Assembly: GCF_016802725.1 (NCBI RefSeq)
Contig: NC_052669.1
Coordinates: 5,447,501 to 5,511,500 of the forward strand
Direction: 5' to 3'
DNA length: 64,000 nucleotides
DNA from: Solenopsis invicta
Lineage: Eukaryota; Arthropoda; Insecta; Hymenoptera; Formicidae
Part shown: positions 38,661 through 50,778 of the stretch, in pieces
Position numbering within the stretch: position 1 is the first letter of the stretch
Layout: each line of letters begins with the position of its first letter
Made by a program: the position numbers and the translations under genes
Notes under the pieces: generated by a model
Told to the model about the DNA's origin: nothing
The model's database searches: none
What the model saw: only the letters and a program-made list of their open reading frames with translations

Positions 38661-41600
38661 GGCTGCTACCGCTTCGTGCATATATGTTTATATACATGTG
38701 TGTGTTTACGCGATAAAAAAAAATAAACACTTCGCGCATGCTGCAACTCTGATGTTCGTTATGCATTTTATGCGCTTGTACGATCTCGCAGGTGTCGAAA
38801 CGCCCCAGGGCAAACAGCAAGCCAATGGGCTCCTTAACATTTTACAGGACTGTGATTTTCGATTTGCAAATTTATAAATGTTCATTGATATTGCACATCT
38901 ACAATCGATTAATCAAACGATTACATAAAATTATAATTATAATTAAATTATAATTTCAGTATTTGTATAACGCTTGAATAAATTTTGTTCTATCTTTTTA
39001 ATAAAGATTAAATATAAAATAATTTTGAAATAATGTTTTTTAAAATATTTTTAAATAAAATATCTAGACAATTTTTTAAATTGGAAATGTAAGGGCTTTT
39101 TTAAAAAAAAATCTGTTTTTTTAAATTCATCCAACGGTATTTATCAAATGTTCGATTTTAAATATAATTTGAATTTTAATAATTCTTGGATGAATTATGG
39201 AATATGAAACGATAAAAACGGAAACTGAAGCATGCATTATTTATAGACATTTTGTATAACGAAGAATAGATTTCTTCAAGATTTTAACAATATTCCTGTC
39301 TGTGACAATAAATACGATAAATTCTATTCAGGATTACTGTTTGCTCCAGCGATAAGATTTTTCTTTTTTGCACTTATCCATTTAACGAGTTTTTTTTTTC
39401 GGCGTGATAATGTATCATGCAGCAAAAAGGAAGGGTACTCGTGCAATTGGAGATCCGCGAGTTTCATCTTGGCTTATTATATTAATTACACGTATCAATT
39501 AAAAGTTATAATTAGAATGAAGGAAGCTTACGACGGGGCTCGATGAAAACGTGTGTCTACCTAGTTGTTGTATATATTTACACTCGGTCGCGGCACGTAT
39601 ACAATCGATAACGATTGCATCCCGACGACAACTGCTGTGCCCGTTATTATTGACGACGATATCACGCTGAGAAGGTTTTCGAACCCTGAGGTACAACGTT
39701 CTCGACGCTTTCAAATTGATTTCTCCCGGTTGCAAAAATTCATGGCATTATATCACGGGAAAACTTATAAATTAAAACTTGCATATCTTACGCAGGAAAT
39801 TATATGTACCAGTTTTTTTTTTAAAGCTACTTCCCCGAGACATTTTTTTCCGTATACATTGTCACGTCTCTCCTTTTATTCAGATTATTTTTAAACTATT
39901 TTTATGATTCAAATATAGAGCGAGTCGAAAAACGAAAATATGAAACACGGGATTTGCATGCTTTTTATTTTAACGGAAAAATATTGCAAACGTCAAAAAT
40001 TGCGTCGTAACGAAAATTACATGTGGAACCGTGTCATTATATAAACTGCTAGATGCATTTTTAGCTTGTTAAATTTTCTTGATGTGAAATTTTTGATCGC
40101 GAATGTTATTTCTGATACGTCATTGAAGGTACTTACTCTTCTTCTCTCTATCCTGAGCGCAAAATCTCATTCCTTATCCGATGACTCGATTGACTGCACC
40201 TTTTACTTCATTTTTTGTGAACTATTAACAAAATAATACATAAAAAAATAAAAAGATTCACAGGGTTCAAACTTCCGAAGAAGGAAAAAGAAATCAATGT
40301 TTTACATTTTATGTAATGATATCGAGTGACGTTCCCAATTGGCAATTCCTGTTGAATCCGTAATAATTTGTTAATGAAATTTTATTCAAATTTTATTTTA
40401 CGGCTGCAGAATTGGTTCATTTTCTAACTTATATCGTTAAGATAGAAAGTTCGAAAAGTTCCCTCTCGTTATCGAGAGTTTGAACCCCCGAGTGCGGCCG
40501 ATTTGAATCTATTTCACGAGTAACGGCGCAGATATCGATTCTAACAGAATAGACGAGCGTCGAGGAGGAGTTCCTCGCACGTGCGAGAACTTGGTGGATG
40601 TCCACTTGGTTATCGCGTATTTTCTTTCGTAGTTAATTAGACTATCTATCGATTTTACGCGTGTGTCGAGGAAATATACTCTCGAGAGCAACGACGAGCA
40701 GATCGATGCTTATTCAGTACGATTCTCGCTCGGTCTAACGAGAAGGCGCAGCGACGAGCAAAAATCGCAAGAACTCGTGGCCGTCCGCCGTTGCAATAAT
40801 GATCGACAAGTCTGGCGCGAATCCCCCGATTTCTCGTCGCAATTCGCTTCGTATTAAGATATGATTGTCTTTCGTCACGAAACGTTTGGTCGTTCCTCGC
40901 CTTCCCTCTTCCGCCGTGATCCGCTTTCTCCCTGTCTTCTCTCGCGTTAGAGTCGTCTTGATGCCCCTCATCGCGCCGAAAGGGTCTATATGGGTAGCAG
41001 AAATCGTTGTAGTACCGCAGCCACCAACAGAAATAGCGATGGTGTTGTCAGGGTGGCGAGACCTTGAACTGAAACACGTAGGGGGGAATAAAAATTGTTA
41101 GCGCAAATCTTTTTTTCGATTCATCAACTTTGATGGATCGTCAATGAAACAAGCGGAAAGTGACATTTTATTAGATTTAAGTCAGTCTACAATTCTCTTA
41201 TCTTTTCTCTTTATCGTCAATAAGAAAATTGTCATACTATTTGCTACGTAACTGGATATTCGTGTTAATTTAGTCCAGTGACAATTGAGTTTACTATCTC
41301 GTGGAAGTAAGATTACCGTTTTAATATGAGTGACGGTGTGATGTTAATTGTGACATTTAATTATTATATTTGAATCACTGTCAGACGCGAAGATTGTAAT
41401 GTGGGATAAAAAAATCTCATTTGCGCAAATTCCGTTGGCATATTGATAAATGATATACGTAAAAAAAGAGATGTTTAGAAATCTCTCTGAAATCTACATA
41501 TAACTTCAGGAATTATATAACGATCTATTTTTCGCGTTTTTTTTTTTTTTTTTTTATATATAAATGAGTTTATTTTTTAACAAAAAAATATATAAATCTA

Positions 41601-43480
41601 TTTTTACGAAAGCAGCGCGAAATGTAGGTTATTATTTAATTCTTGGAGTGATATATAGCATAGCTAAGAAAGTATTAGTTGAATAAAAGAAAGCTCGAAT
41701 ATACAGTATCTCCTAAAAAAGAGACCCGAATCATTTAAAGGTTCGCGTAAATATCTAATCTGCTTACAATATCTACAATAGCAATTACAGATCTTAAATA
41801 GATTTTTAGATAGAAAACAGATAGAAGTTTGGAATTGGTATCATCACTTCCGTCACGCACGAGTGCTTTGAGATAACTCGATAAGCTAGTTTTCTTTAGA
41901 GGAACGGTAGTTTAGCTGAAACGTGTGTAACTTTCGGATACATTTCGTAACGAAATGAACGACTTCGCAAACGGCGTCCCTATACTTGTACTCGCTACTA
42001 CGCATTCTTAATGCTGACAGTTTCTTCGTTCTAGTTAAACCCTTACCCTGTTTTGATTATGCTAAAATACATGCAAAAAAATGCAAAAGTTTAATAGCAA
42101 AATGTGGAAGTCATTGAACAAAGTAAAAAAATCAATATGCTGCATACGCATATATGATAAACCATAAATGCATGCCATATAAAAAACTTTTTTTAACACA
42201 AAAGAACGCCCTATATATTCATACAAGTTAATGCAGAATATCATCCAGAATTTTAGCCTATTTGGGTTTAATTTATCAAGGGAAAGTTAAGTTATTATAA
42301 AATGTTTTTTTTTTTCTTTAAAGACATTAATACCTTTCGTAAAAATTTTGAGAAATTTAATAATTCCGCCAAGATGAGAAATTGTTGAACCGCGATAAAG
42401 TTGGACGACAACTACATTCGACGGCTAAATCCGCGGTACACTTCCGCATGCGTAGAAAATGTGGGAAATGCGGACGCGTGACAACTTGACCGTCATACAT
42501 TGTGTTCAAAGCGAAACAATGTGGCCGCTATTCAGGTAACGTAAACAGGCAGACAATACTAGTCATTCATATGACATAACTCGCAGGTCCTATTCAGCTA
42601 CTGAAAATCGCCTACTCGATACAGTTTTTTAGATTTATTTCACGTTCTTTCCCTTCTTTTTTTTCTGCCAGGAACGAATGAACGAACGAATGTGTGCGGT
42701 ATTTCTATCCGCGTTTCGAAAGGAACGGCATTCAACTCATTCCGGAAATATAAAGAGAAATACAATATCAGCCGCCGATACGACATAACCCGGCCGGAGC
42801 TATTGTCGGCTCACTCACTGCGTTTTGGTATTATTTGTGAAAAGAATAAAGTTACGCGTACGGTCTTTCCGCCTTCAATATGGAGGTAACGCACTGAAGG
42901 AGATGAGACATATTCGAGGGTCGATATCACCTGTATCGAATTTGTTGAGGCTCTGTTATAGGCTATGTTCTGTGCGACTTTTGTAAAAAAATGTGCGTGG
43001 TCTAATAGTAAAAGTCTAGACGAATTCAGATTTTCATTATTCATATTTTAACATTTTTTTATCTTTATTTTTTGCTTTATTCCGCAGCATCCCATTTTTT
43101 ATTATTTTTTTTTTTTTTAGACCAAATTATTCATACAAAAATGGTAACTCGATTGCATTAACGATGAATTACATTAACTTTTTGATTCCAGTTTCAGCAG
43201 TTTGTTTATAATGACCGAAAAATACACGAAGTAAATACTGCTCAAATACTTACGTTACTATAAAATATTTAAACTCTTTAAATAAATTATATTTCATGCG
43301 ACAATGCATCCGTGCATTTTGTCATAAATTAGTAACGACGGATATACGGGTCTCGCGCATAATAAATTCGCGGTTTAATTCTACTCGACAGAATACAAAT
43401 ATAATTATATAACTAGCAAAATATGCAAGAGTAATATTACGAGAACATTTTCAAATTAACTTATCCCATCCGATTAAAAT
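38661..43480. other. mostly AT-rich non-coding stretch
   Basis: 38880-40400 and 41100-42400 are AT-rich with many poly-A and poly-T runs. CpG-rich patches lie at 40420-41100 and 42400-42960. The 109-codon frame at 39565-39894 (plus) has no recognisable domain. A minus-strand match to an Ig-like Cys motif near 42435 was examined and rejected. Confidence 0.5.
41538..41557. repeat. poly-T tract
   Basis: About 20 consecutive T bases in AT-rich DNA. Confidence 0.9.
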
Positions 43481-46420
43481 AGATTAAAGCAGCCGTTCGA
43501 ACGGGACGCCTTTTGGTAGGATCGACGATGTCGTGACCGAGTTAAGCCGTGACTGGGTTAAGGAGAAATAAGGAAAGGTGGTGCGGAAGGATAATTTGAG
43601 AGGTTGCGCAGGAGGGAGTGAGGATGAGGTAGGAGGAGTGACACAGAGAGACGAAAGGTGGTCGCTGATAGAAAGAAAACTGATAGTTGGCGGAGGTTCG
43701 AGTTATAGGTAGCTACCTCGGCGGTAAATGCAGGAGGCGTAGCGACGCCGGCCGTCTCGCGTAGGACGCTTCCAGGAACGATTCCGCCTAACGAGAAAAT
43801 CGAAGATCGTTAAGAGCAATTTCTTCGAGTCGTTCGACGTCTTTTCCGGTTTGCTTTGCCTCTTTTTACCTGTCCTCTCTTTCCTACCCGACGTTGTTCG
43901 ACCTGACTTCGCCGATCGGAACCGGCCGGCCGTCTCGCTCTCTCTCTTTCTCCATCTCTCCTTTCTCTCTTATACTCGCGCGGGAGGAGATTCACCCCCG
44001 CGTGTCCGTTGCCCCTTTGCGTTTATTTCTTTTACTCTTTTACCCGGTATCGTGCAACGCTCGGCTTGCCCGGTCGATATTCGGAGGCCCACTTATGCAA
44101 TTAGGCCGAGTACCATTGGGGGCATCGTCTAACGACGATAAAAGCATGCGTCTCTTTCACATGTCTTATTATAATACATTCTCGATAATGTTTTCGGTAA
44201 ATAATGGCTATTATGACAAATGTTATAAAGATTATTATCGAGCGCTGTTATCTAAGTAAATTCATGAATTATAGATTAGCAGAAAGGATATTTTCATTTT
44301 CTTCGCAAGTCCGCGAAAACTCACCGTTACCGCGTCCAGCATTGATCTTTTTATTTCAAATAGCATTAAACGAATCGAAGTTGTATCATTTTAAAAGGAT
44401 ATTTTGCGCGGAACGTGTCTCGCGTTGTAACTAACAATGTGGGAATTGGCTCGACTTATGACTCGAAATATTTTCAGACGCATTGCCACCGCGCGACATA
44501 ACGGCAAAATATCCCCGATAACTAGACCGCGTTTGTATGCGTCGAAATGTTTGTCGGTTTACAATAGCATAGTTATACGTGGAGCTAGTCAAATGCCGCG
44601 TATTATATGCATTGTAATTCCCTCCGCCCGCCCGCGGGATTTGTATTGCGCGGCGTGACGCGATGGCATGCAGGTAACGCACATTTGATCATTCTCGTTG
44701 CGCATTCGTAATGCATGAGTCGTTACGGTTTCGTGGCGCATTCTCAAAAATCGCGCGCGTCGTCGTTGAATCGAAAGCGTTTACCTTCAAATCGAAATGC
44801 AATTACCGCTCGCATTGTTGGAAGAAATTTCACTACTATAATACTTCTGCGACGCGCGATACATGCGAAATAACTTAGGCAACACATATGCACGTCGGTT
44901 TCTTTTCCTTTATCGAACGCACAACATTTTCTTTCCGCTGATCGATTGTGTATCGCGATGTAATAAATTATCGATCATACGTCTCTTGAAACAATACGTT
45001 GTTCAATTTGTGTCACTCATAACCCGTTTCCGATATCTTAACACCGATATTCCAGCGGCCATAACTTACAAAAATAGAGAGACCGCGACACGTAACAACA
45101 CTCTCTAAATTACAAACAAAAAATATATCCGTGTCCGCGGCAGGTGTTCCGCCCGCTGCTGGTCGTGTATTTTCCGACGTATTTTTCGACCGGCGAGCAA
45201 TCGTATACAAATGTGGTAAATCGTTGATTACCTTTGTGGGCCCTAATAAAAGGGAGATGTACGCGCGTGCGAAACAGTGTGAATCGCTGGCTGATCGGCT
45301 GCGGTGGCTCATTCCGACAAAATTGACCCGAATCGAGAGCACGACGCTGCAGGCGTGGAGTGCACCGCCCGTACATCTCTCTCTCTCTTTCTCTCTCTCT
45401 CTCTTTCCCTTTTTCTCTTGAATACTGCTATTGCTATTTCAACGACCAGTCAACTGCGAGTGTCTGCGCGTTCCCACGAAAAATAGTCTGCTTACATCGC
45501 TACGAAATATTGCTGCCGCGTCGCGTGTAAACGAGTGCTCTCGCGAAAAGTCGATTTATGGTCCATCGGGCGAGCCGAAAAATACTATTGCGGTAAAACT
45601 CTCGTGATATATGTATATCGACATACGCCTGGTGTCCGCGAGCATGTGGGCGCGTATCCGCGCACTGTAACGCGCGCTGCGCGCGCGAATCGTGAATTTC
45701 TTATCGTAACTCGAATTGCGTGACGCGAGGGATTAGTTGATAAATATTTAATCGTGCATTGCCGAGAGCGTTGTTGGGTCGGGAATGCGAGTGCATACAG
45801 ACACACCGCTGTGTGCGATATGATGAATCACGTATTCTCCCTCACCCTTTCATCCCGAGTTCGCCCGCCCGATTTTCCCCATCGGCGACACCTCGTGCAA
45901 GGGAAACGAGATGCTTTCGTACCGCTGTAATTTCGTGCTTATTACAAGTTTATGATGCGTCGATCGATCGTTTTGTAACGGTGCCCTGGATGAAAAGATG
46001 AAGGTAAGGTGAATGGAAAGTGGTTGGAACTAATTTAAGTAGGAATTAGATGATAACGAACGCACGGTCGCGAGCGAATCCGCGGTGGGGTGCGGCGAAG
46101 GAAAGGATAAAGTAACTGCAGATGCAGCTGGGTGGAAGAGCGTGTTCCGAGGGCAGGTGGTAACGGTTGTAAATTATTGTCTTAATTTCTCCGCAACCCT
46201 TGCTCCCCGCGGGAACCGAGTCGGTCGATTAGTTGGGCCCCGCTGTAACGCGGCGAGTCCCATGCTAATTTCGCATGCCAGGAAATAATAAAGCGTGTAC
46301 ATTTCCTCGAGTGGTCGCCTCGAAAGAAATGTACGGTATATCGATAACCAAAGTTGTTGCGAGTACAAACACCCTTATTCGAAATTATAGCTTCATTTGC
46401 CTCCGTCGTTACACTTGGCA
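43481..46420. other. long CpG-rich island, no gene recognised
   Basis: Nearly 3 kb of CpG-rich DNA holds overlapping frames of 60-121 codons on both strands (for example 43894-44259 plus and 45013-45342 minus). None has a domain, signal peptide or consistent codon pattern that I can defend. A TC microsatellite lies at 45376-45419. An unannotated promoter or small exons cannot be excluded. Confidence 0.45.
45376..45419. repeat. (TC)n microsatellite
   Basis: TC repeat with TTT and CCC interruptions, about 44 bases. Confidence 0.95.
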
Positions 46421-46707
46421 CGAAATGCATTTACGACTTCAATCTTCTTAATTTATACAACGTAATTATTGAAGATTGTTTTGAAGTCTATTTTTATAGG
46501 AAATTTCATTAATAATTTATGCTTCAAAGTATAAATGCAGTTATAAATTTAAAAGTATTCTTATATGTTTCAATCTTATATTCGAGTTATATTATATAAT
46601 AATATAAGAAAAAGAGAACATATAATACATCTGTTATTCTTATCACAATCGGGTGTTTAATCTTGTTTGCATTAGTTTTCCTCTTTTCCAAATTTTCTCA
46701 TTTCCTG

Positions 46708-46737
46708 TCACGTGATGGTTTATTACTTGATCACGTG
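46708..46737. promoter_or_regulatory. paired CACGTG E-boxes in inverted arrangement
   Basis: TCACGTGAT at 46708-46716 and GATCACGTG at 46729-46737 form an inverted repeat containing two palindromic E-boxes, with centres 23 bases apart. CACGTG is the core for bHLH and bHLH-zip factors such as Clock/Cycle, Myc/Max, USF and MITF. The surroundings are AT-rich, so this is a good candidate binding cluster, but no promoter is identified nearby. Confidence 0.4.
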
Positions 46738-49700
46738 CATTTATATATAATAATAATTTGATAAAGCGACACTGCAAGTATGAATAATATTGCTCTCATA
46801 TTGCAAGCGTTTGATTTATTCTCAGACATAGCTGTATCAAATTGTACATTGCGATTAAAATTTTTGAATTATGATTATTAAATTTGTCAGTTTACTGCAC
46901 GTATGTCGCATGCATTTCCCGTTCAGTAAAATAGCATACGTGAAGCAAACATAAAGCAGAAAATTTAAACACAAATAATAACTTTGCAGATAATTCTGGT
47001 TCTGCAAGTGTTTATACGTTTATGCATTATAATATGTTTACGGCATATCATATTATACGTGCAATTCTATCTCTGACATTATCCCGTATTATGTCATCAT
47101 AAAATGAGTTTAACAAAAGCGAGAATAATGTATTTATCGAACGCTAATTTCAAGTTCTTTTCATTCGCGTTTAATATGGCTGACTGAAGGCTGATTGAAA
47201 TAATAATAGGGCTCGAGCGTCTATAATCATGCCATTATTTCGTCCACGTGATCTCGAGCTCCGATCGCGACTCGTTCGCCGGTGTATCGATCATATTATG
47301 GTGTCACGTGGGCTTACCAAAGACCTCGGTGTCGCGAACGTCGACGAATGGCTCGGTGACTTTGTGAGTCGATTGTACCGTCGCCTCGCACCTGCAACAA
47401 GACATTCGATCATGCTTCGGAGTCGGAGCATACTGGCCCGCCAGACGGAAGGATAAATTATCGCGCTCCATCGCGTGAAACTCGCGTAAAACGAGCCATC
47501 CTACTCGCGAGCAAGCGCGCGATGTATATTTATGGGGAGGGCATGCGCCAAGGTGCCATAGGCAACGGGACTCTGTCGAACGACGGAAATATACGGCGCG
47601 TTATAAACACCGAAATTACCTGACGTTTATCTTGTCGCTGGCGAGATGACCCGGCTCCAACTCGAGCAGTAGACTCGATATCGTCGAGTATAGCCCATGT
47701 TGCTCGGTGAACACCTTCTCCGAATCAGGCTTGACCTGGAAAAACGATCGTTCATTGCGCAATTTCTTTTCGCGGTGATCGAATCGAGTTACATTGAAAG
47801 TAACTTTTCGTTTGCAGCATCGGGGAAGAATGAATTTTGTGCTCGTCGTAAAGTTTCGTTGGGCATGGAACCGCGTCGATCGATCGCTGTTACAAGCTGG
47901 AATATTAGCAGACGACTAAACTGCCTTGCTATAAATAAATCTTTGTTATCTCTTAAAATTGCCCGCGTCAATCTAGATTAGCATTAATCTCATGTAATTA
48001 ACTATCTGATAACTTCATTAAGTCTGAGAAGATTATTGACAAATCGTTTCAAGAAAATATAAAGATATAGAAATGAAAATATTAGTCTACAACAAACATT
48101 ATTACGTATAATTTTATATTCACTTTAAACGGATATTATTTCAATCTCGAAATAACCTGTGTTAATTAAGCGTGGTTCTCGTGGAACTGATCCTTGCATA
48201 AGAAAGACGAGATAAATCCAAAGCACAGGACACGCGCTTGGTAATTATATATCTAATAAATCGTGGGTCGGACTCTGTTGCGATGCCGAGAAACAAGGGA
48301 CGTTGCAGCGGAACGGTTGCAGCAATACGTGTCCGGTACATCGTTGCATCGCCGAAGAACGCAAAGGTATTGAGGAGGTAACGAGGAGCGTAAATGTGAC
48401 GCCGCAGGACGACGATAATGCACTCCCGCGCGCGCGATGCTTAGACGTGATTGCGCCGATTCTACTAGATGCACCATACCGCGTGCATCGCGTGCAACGC
48501 GATAAAACGAGCAAATATCGTTTAGAGACGAAGTTAATATCGGCACGGGTAGCTTCGAGATTATCACGAGCGTGATTACGGAGTATCGTGTCGAAATGGA
48601 ATTAAATGTAAACAGGCGTGCTGGCAAACAACGCCGATATTCCTGAATAAAGTTCTTATTATTGCATATGAGACGCATTAAACGTTATAACAAACGTTTC
48701 GTTGCGAAAAAAAAAACATAGTTTTTAATGCACGTAAAATATAGGATGACCGAGAAACTGTTGCTAGACTCAATACGTATGAGAATAAATGTTGAAAGTA
48801 GGATCAGTAAAAATGTGTTATGGAGAAACATGTTACATAGAGGAAAATGCTATTGTTATATCGTACTTTCAGCATTGTCTTTTGCAAGATTGGAATCGTT
48901 CAATTCAATTTGTGACTAAATAAATAAACGGATAAAATGCCGCATTTGTGATTACAATCGCGAGTGTATCTCGAGTGGCAAAATTGCAATACAAATTTAT
49001 CGCGAAAGTATCCTATATCAATGTACGAACGCACACAGAATGATCGAGACAACATAATTAATGCAGATATTTTTTATCATTTACTTTTGTTAGAGCAGAC
49101 GCGCGGTGAAATGTATTAATGATACTTTCCAGCAGTCCTTTCAGACGCCTTTGTCAGATTTGCCATATCCATGTCCCGACTTCATGCAACAGCCGGATAT
49201 ACGGATCTCGCTTTGTAATTCAAGTCCTCCAAGTTCTTTATACCCGTATGTCGTATTTTATGTGACTGGAATTTCCATTTTTTGCCTCCACGACAACGAC
49301 ACAATTCTGCTCGCTTATTCCGCGCCGCCTTTTCCGCATCCAACTCCCTCGTTCTTCCAATTTTACTCCACGCGCGTATGACTGTATCCTATATGTCTTC
49401 CCGTTTATCTTCGAAAGTCGAGACTCGACCCCGTTGCCTTCTATTAATAAACCACCTTGTGTACCTACACACATATACACGTGGTGCGCGCACGTACACA
49501 CGTACGCGCGAGCAGCCAAACTGTAGACGACATTTTACGGGTCTTTGAATATTTCCCTCGCGAACGAAAAACTTTGGCGCGCTTGTGCGTATACGTGCGT
49601 TAAGCAAGACGAGCAACGGCGTGGAACGTGCGAAAGTTGACGGACGGAACTTCGTCGAAAGTTTCTGTACGACGCTCGTTTGAAGCGCAGAATTTCGTAA

Positions 49701-50062
49701 TTAACGAAATCGCGAGACTGCCGTGACACGGCTACGCAAATGGGGCGAAAACGACGAGCTCGTGTTTCGACGTCGTTTAAATGTTGCCGAGGACAGTCGG
49801 CGCATCACGCCGCGCCGTGCCGTTCGTCCCTTTCTCTTCCCCTCACCCTATTCTCGAATGGATAAGCGTCTCGAGGGAAGAATGCTGATGATGTACAAAA
49901 GGATATTCCAGAAGGTATCTCAAGAACAATGAAGATTTAGATGGCGGATAACGCTATACACGTCGGAATGTTTCAGTGGCCGCATATCGTTTTCGGCATA
50001 TCATCGATAAATTTTAACGCTTTGCGTTTTCCCTATCATTTCATGAATTCTGCAGTGCTTCT

Positions 50063-50084
50063 GCCCGGGGTTTTGTTCCCGGGC
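50063..50084. other. short perfect hairpin
   Basis: GCCCGGG, an 8-base loop GTTTTGTT, then CCCGGGC. On the minus strand it lies 47-68 bases beyond the TAG of the candidate exon 50131-50258. It is probably incidental. Confidence 0.5.
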
Positions 50085-50130
50085 GCATACGTCCCTTTGT
50101 AGCGAGACGAGTTCTCCTGACGCAACTACA

Positions 50131-50258
50131 CTATACATTCGGCTGCATATATTCTACTTTGTGTGGAAATACGGTGCAATTTCGTCGTTTCCTTGGCATA
50201 TCTACGGCGTACTTGCGCGCTATCTTTGAACAGTTGTCGTCCGGCAATTCGTCTCCGG
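50131..50258 (-). other. candidate terminal exon, unidentified
   Basis: Reading minus, a long pyrimidine-rich tract ending in gtcttttag (ag at plus 50259-50260) is followed by 42 in-frame codons to a TAG at 50131. The peptide is polar and basic (for example GDELPDDNC, then MPRKRRNCTVF) and matches no family I know. It would be entered at phase 1. The Ig2 exon ends at phase 0, so at least one further exon would be needed in between if it belongs to the Beat gene. No AATAAA signal is evident in the 130 bases downstream. The splice acceptor is the main support. Confidence 0.2.
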
Positions 50259-50636
50259 CTAAAAGACAAAAATGGGATAATAAGAAAGTAAAGAGCTGCG
50301 AAAGATTAATCAATTTTTAAGCTGCTGGATCTTGATTTCCGTCGATTGTACTCGCTTCGGCCGCTAGCGATTTCTTCTCTCTTCCTATTTTCTCACGATA
50401 TACCATATGTATTACATATATACAAAACCGACGATTCCAATCCTGCCGTTTTGCCTCTTTCTTTTGCACTTGTTCTCCATCGAAATAGCAACGGATTCCA
50501 ATACGGTAACAAAACCTCCTGTACGAGCTACCTTTCTTGTTACCTTCCGTATCGAAACATCTCGCGCATGTTCTCTGATATCGTAATATAATTTACGATC
50601 CTCGATTGTAATAGCTTTAATATAAGTTTTTTTACA

Positions 50637-50661
50637 GACAAACACACACACACACACACAC
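50637..50661. repeat. (CA)n microsatellite
   Basis: About twelve CA units. With the tract at 50737-50778 it accounts for the long Cys/Val-rich and Tyr/Met-rich frame on the minus strand here. Confidence 0.95.
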
Positions 50662-50736
50662 TCGCACATAATATACATATATTTATCTATAAAAAAAACT
50701 ATTATGTTAAAATTGTTACAATCTTGAATTTTTTTT

Positions 50737-50778
50737 ATATACATATGTACATACATATATATGTATGTATGTATATGT
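50737..50778. repeat. (ATAC)n/(ATGT)n tract
   Basis: ATAC, ATGT and TATA units form a compound, partly self-complementary repeat. Confidence 0.85.

Larger units (their letters stand above)
46421..50130. other. non-coding stretch, no gene recognised
   Basis: AT-rich DNA at 46420-47180 contains the paired E-boxes. CpG-rich blocks follow at 47200-47960, 48160-48700 and 49090-50000. The 141-codon minus frame at 48253-48678 overlaps another minus frame and a plus frame, and has no recognisable domain. Confidence 0.5.

Noticed and set aside
40470..40500. tRNA T-arm-like sequence (complement gggggttcaaac).
   Set aside because: No matching acceptor stem, D arm or anticodon arm could be folded around it.
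42395..42490. Minus-strand peptide containing HFPHFLRMRKCTADLA, resembling the Beat Ig2 F-strand motif.
   Set aside because: The key Gly and the hydrophobic residue two before Cys are replaced (by Phe and Arg), no clear splice sites bracket it, and it lies in a CpG-rich block where chance frames are common.
48253..48678. 141-codon minus-strand frame.
   Set aside because: It overlaps frames on the same and opposite strand and shows no family resemblance, signal peptide or splice signals.
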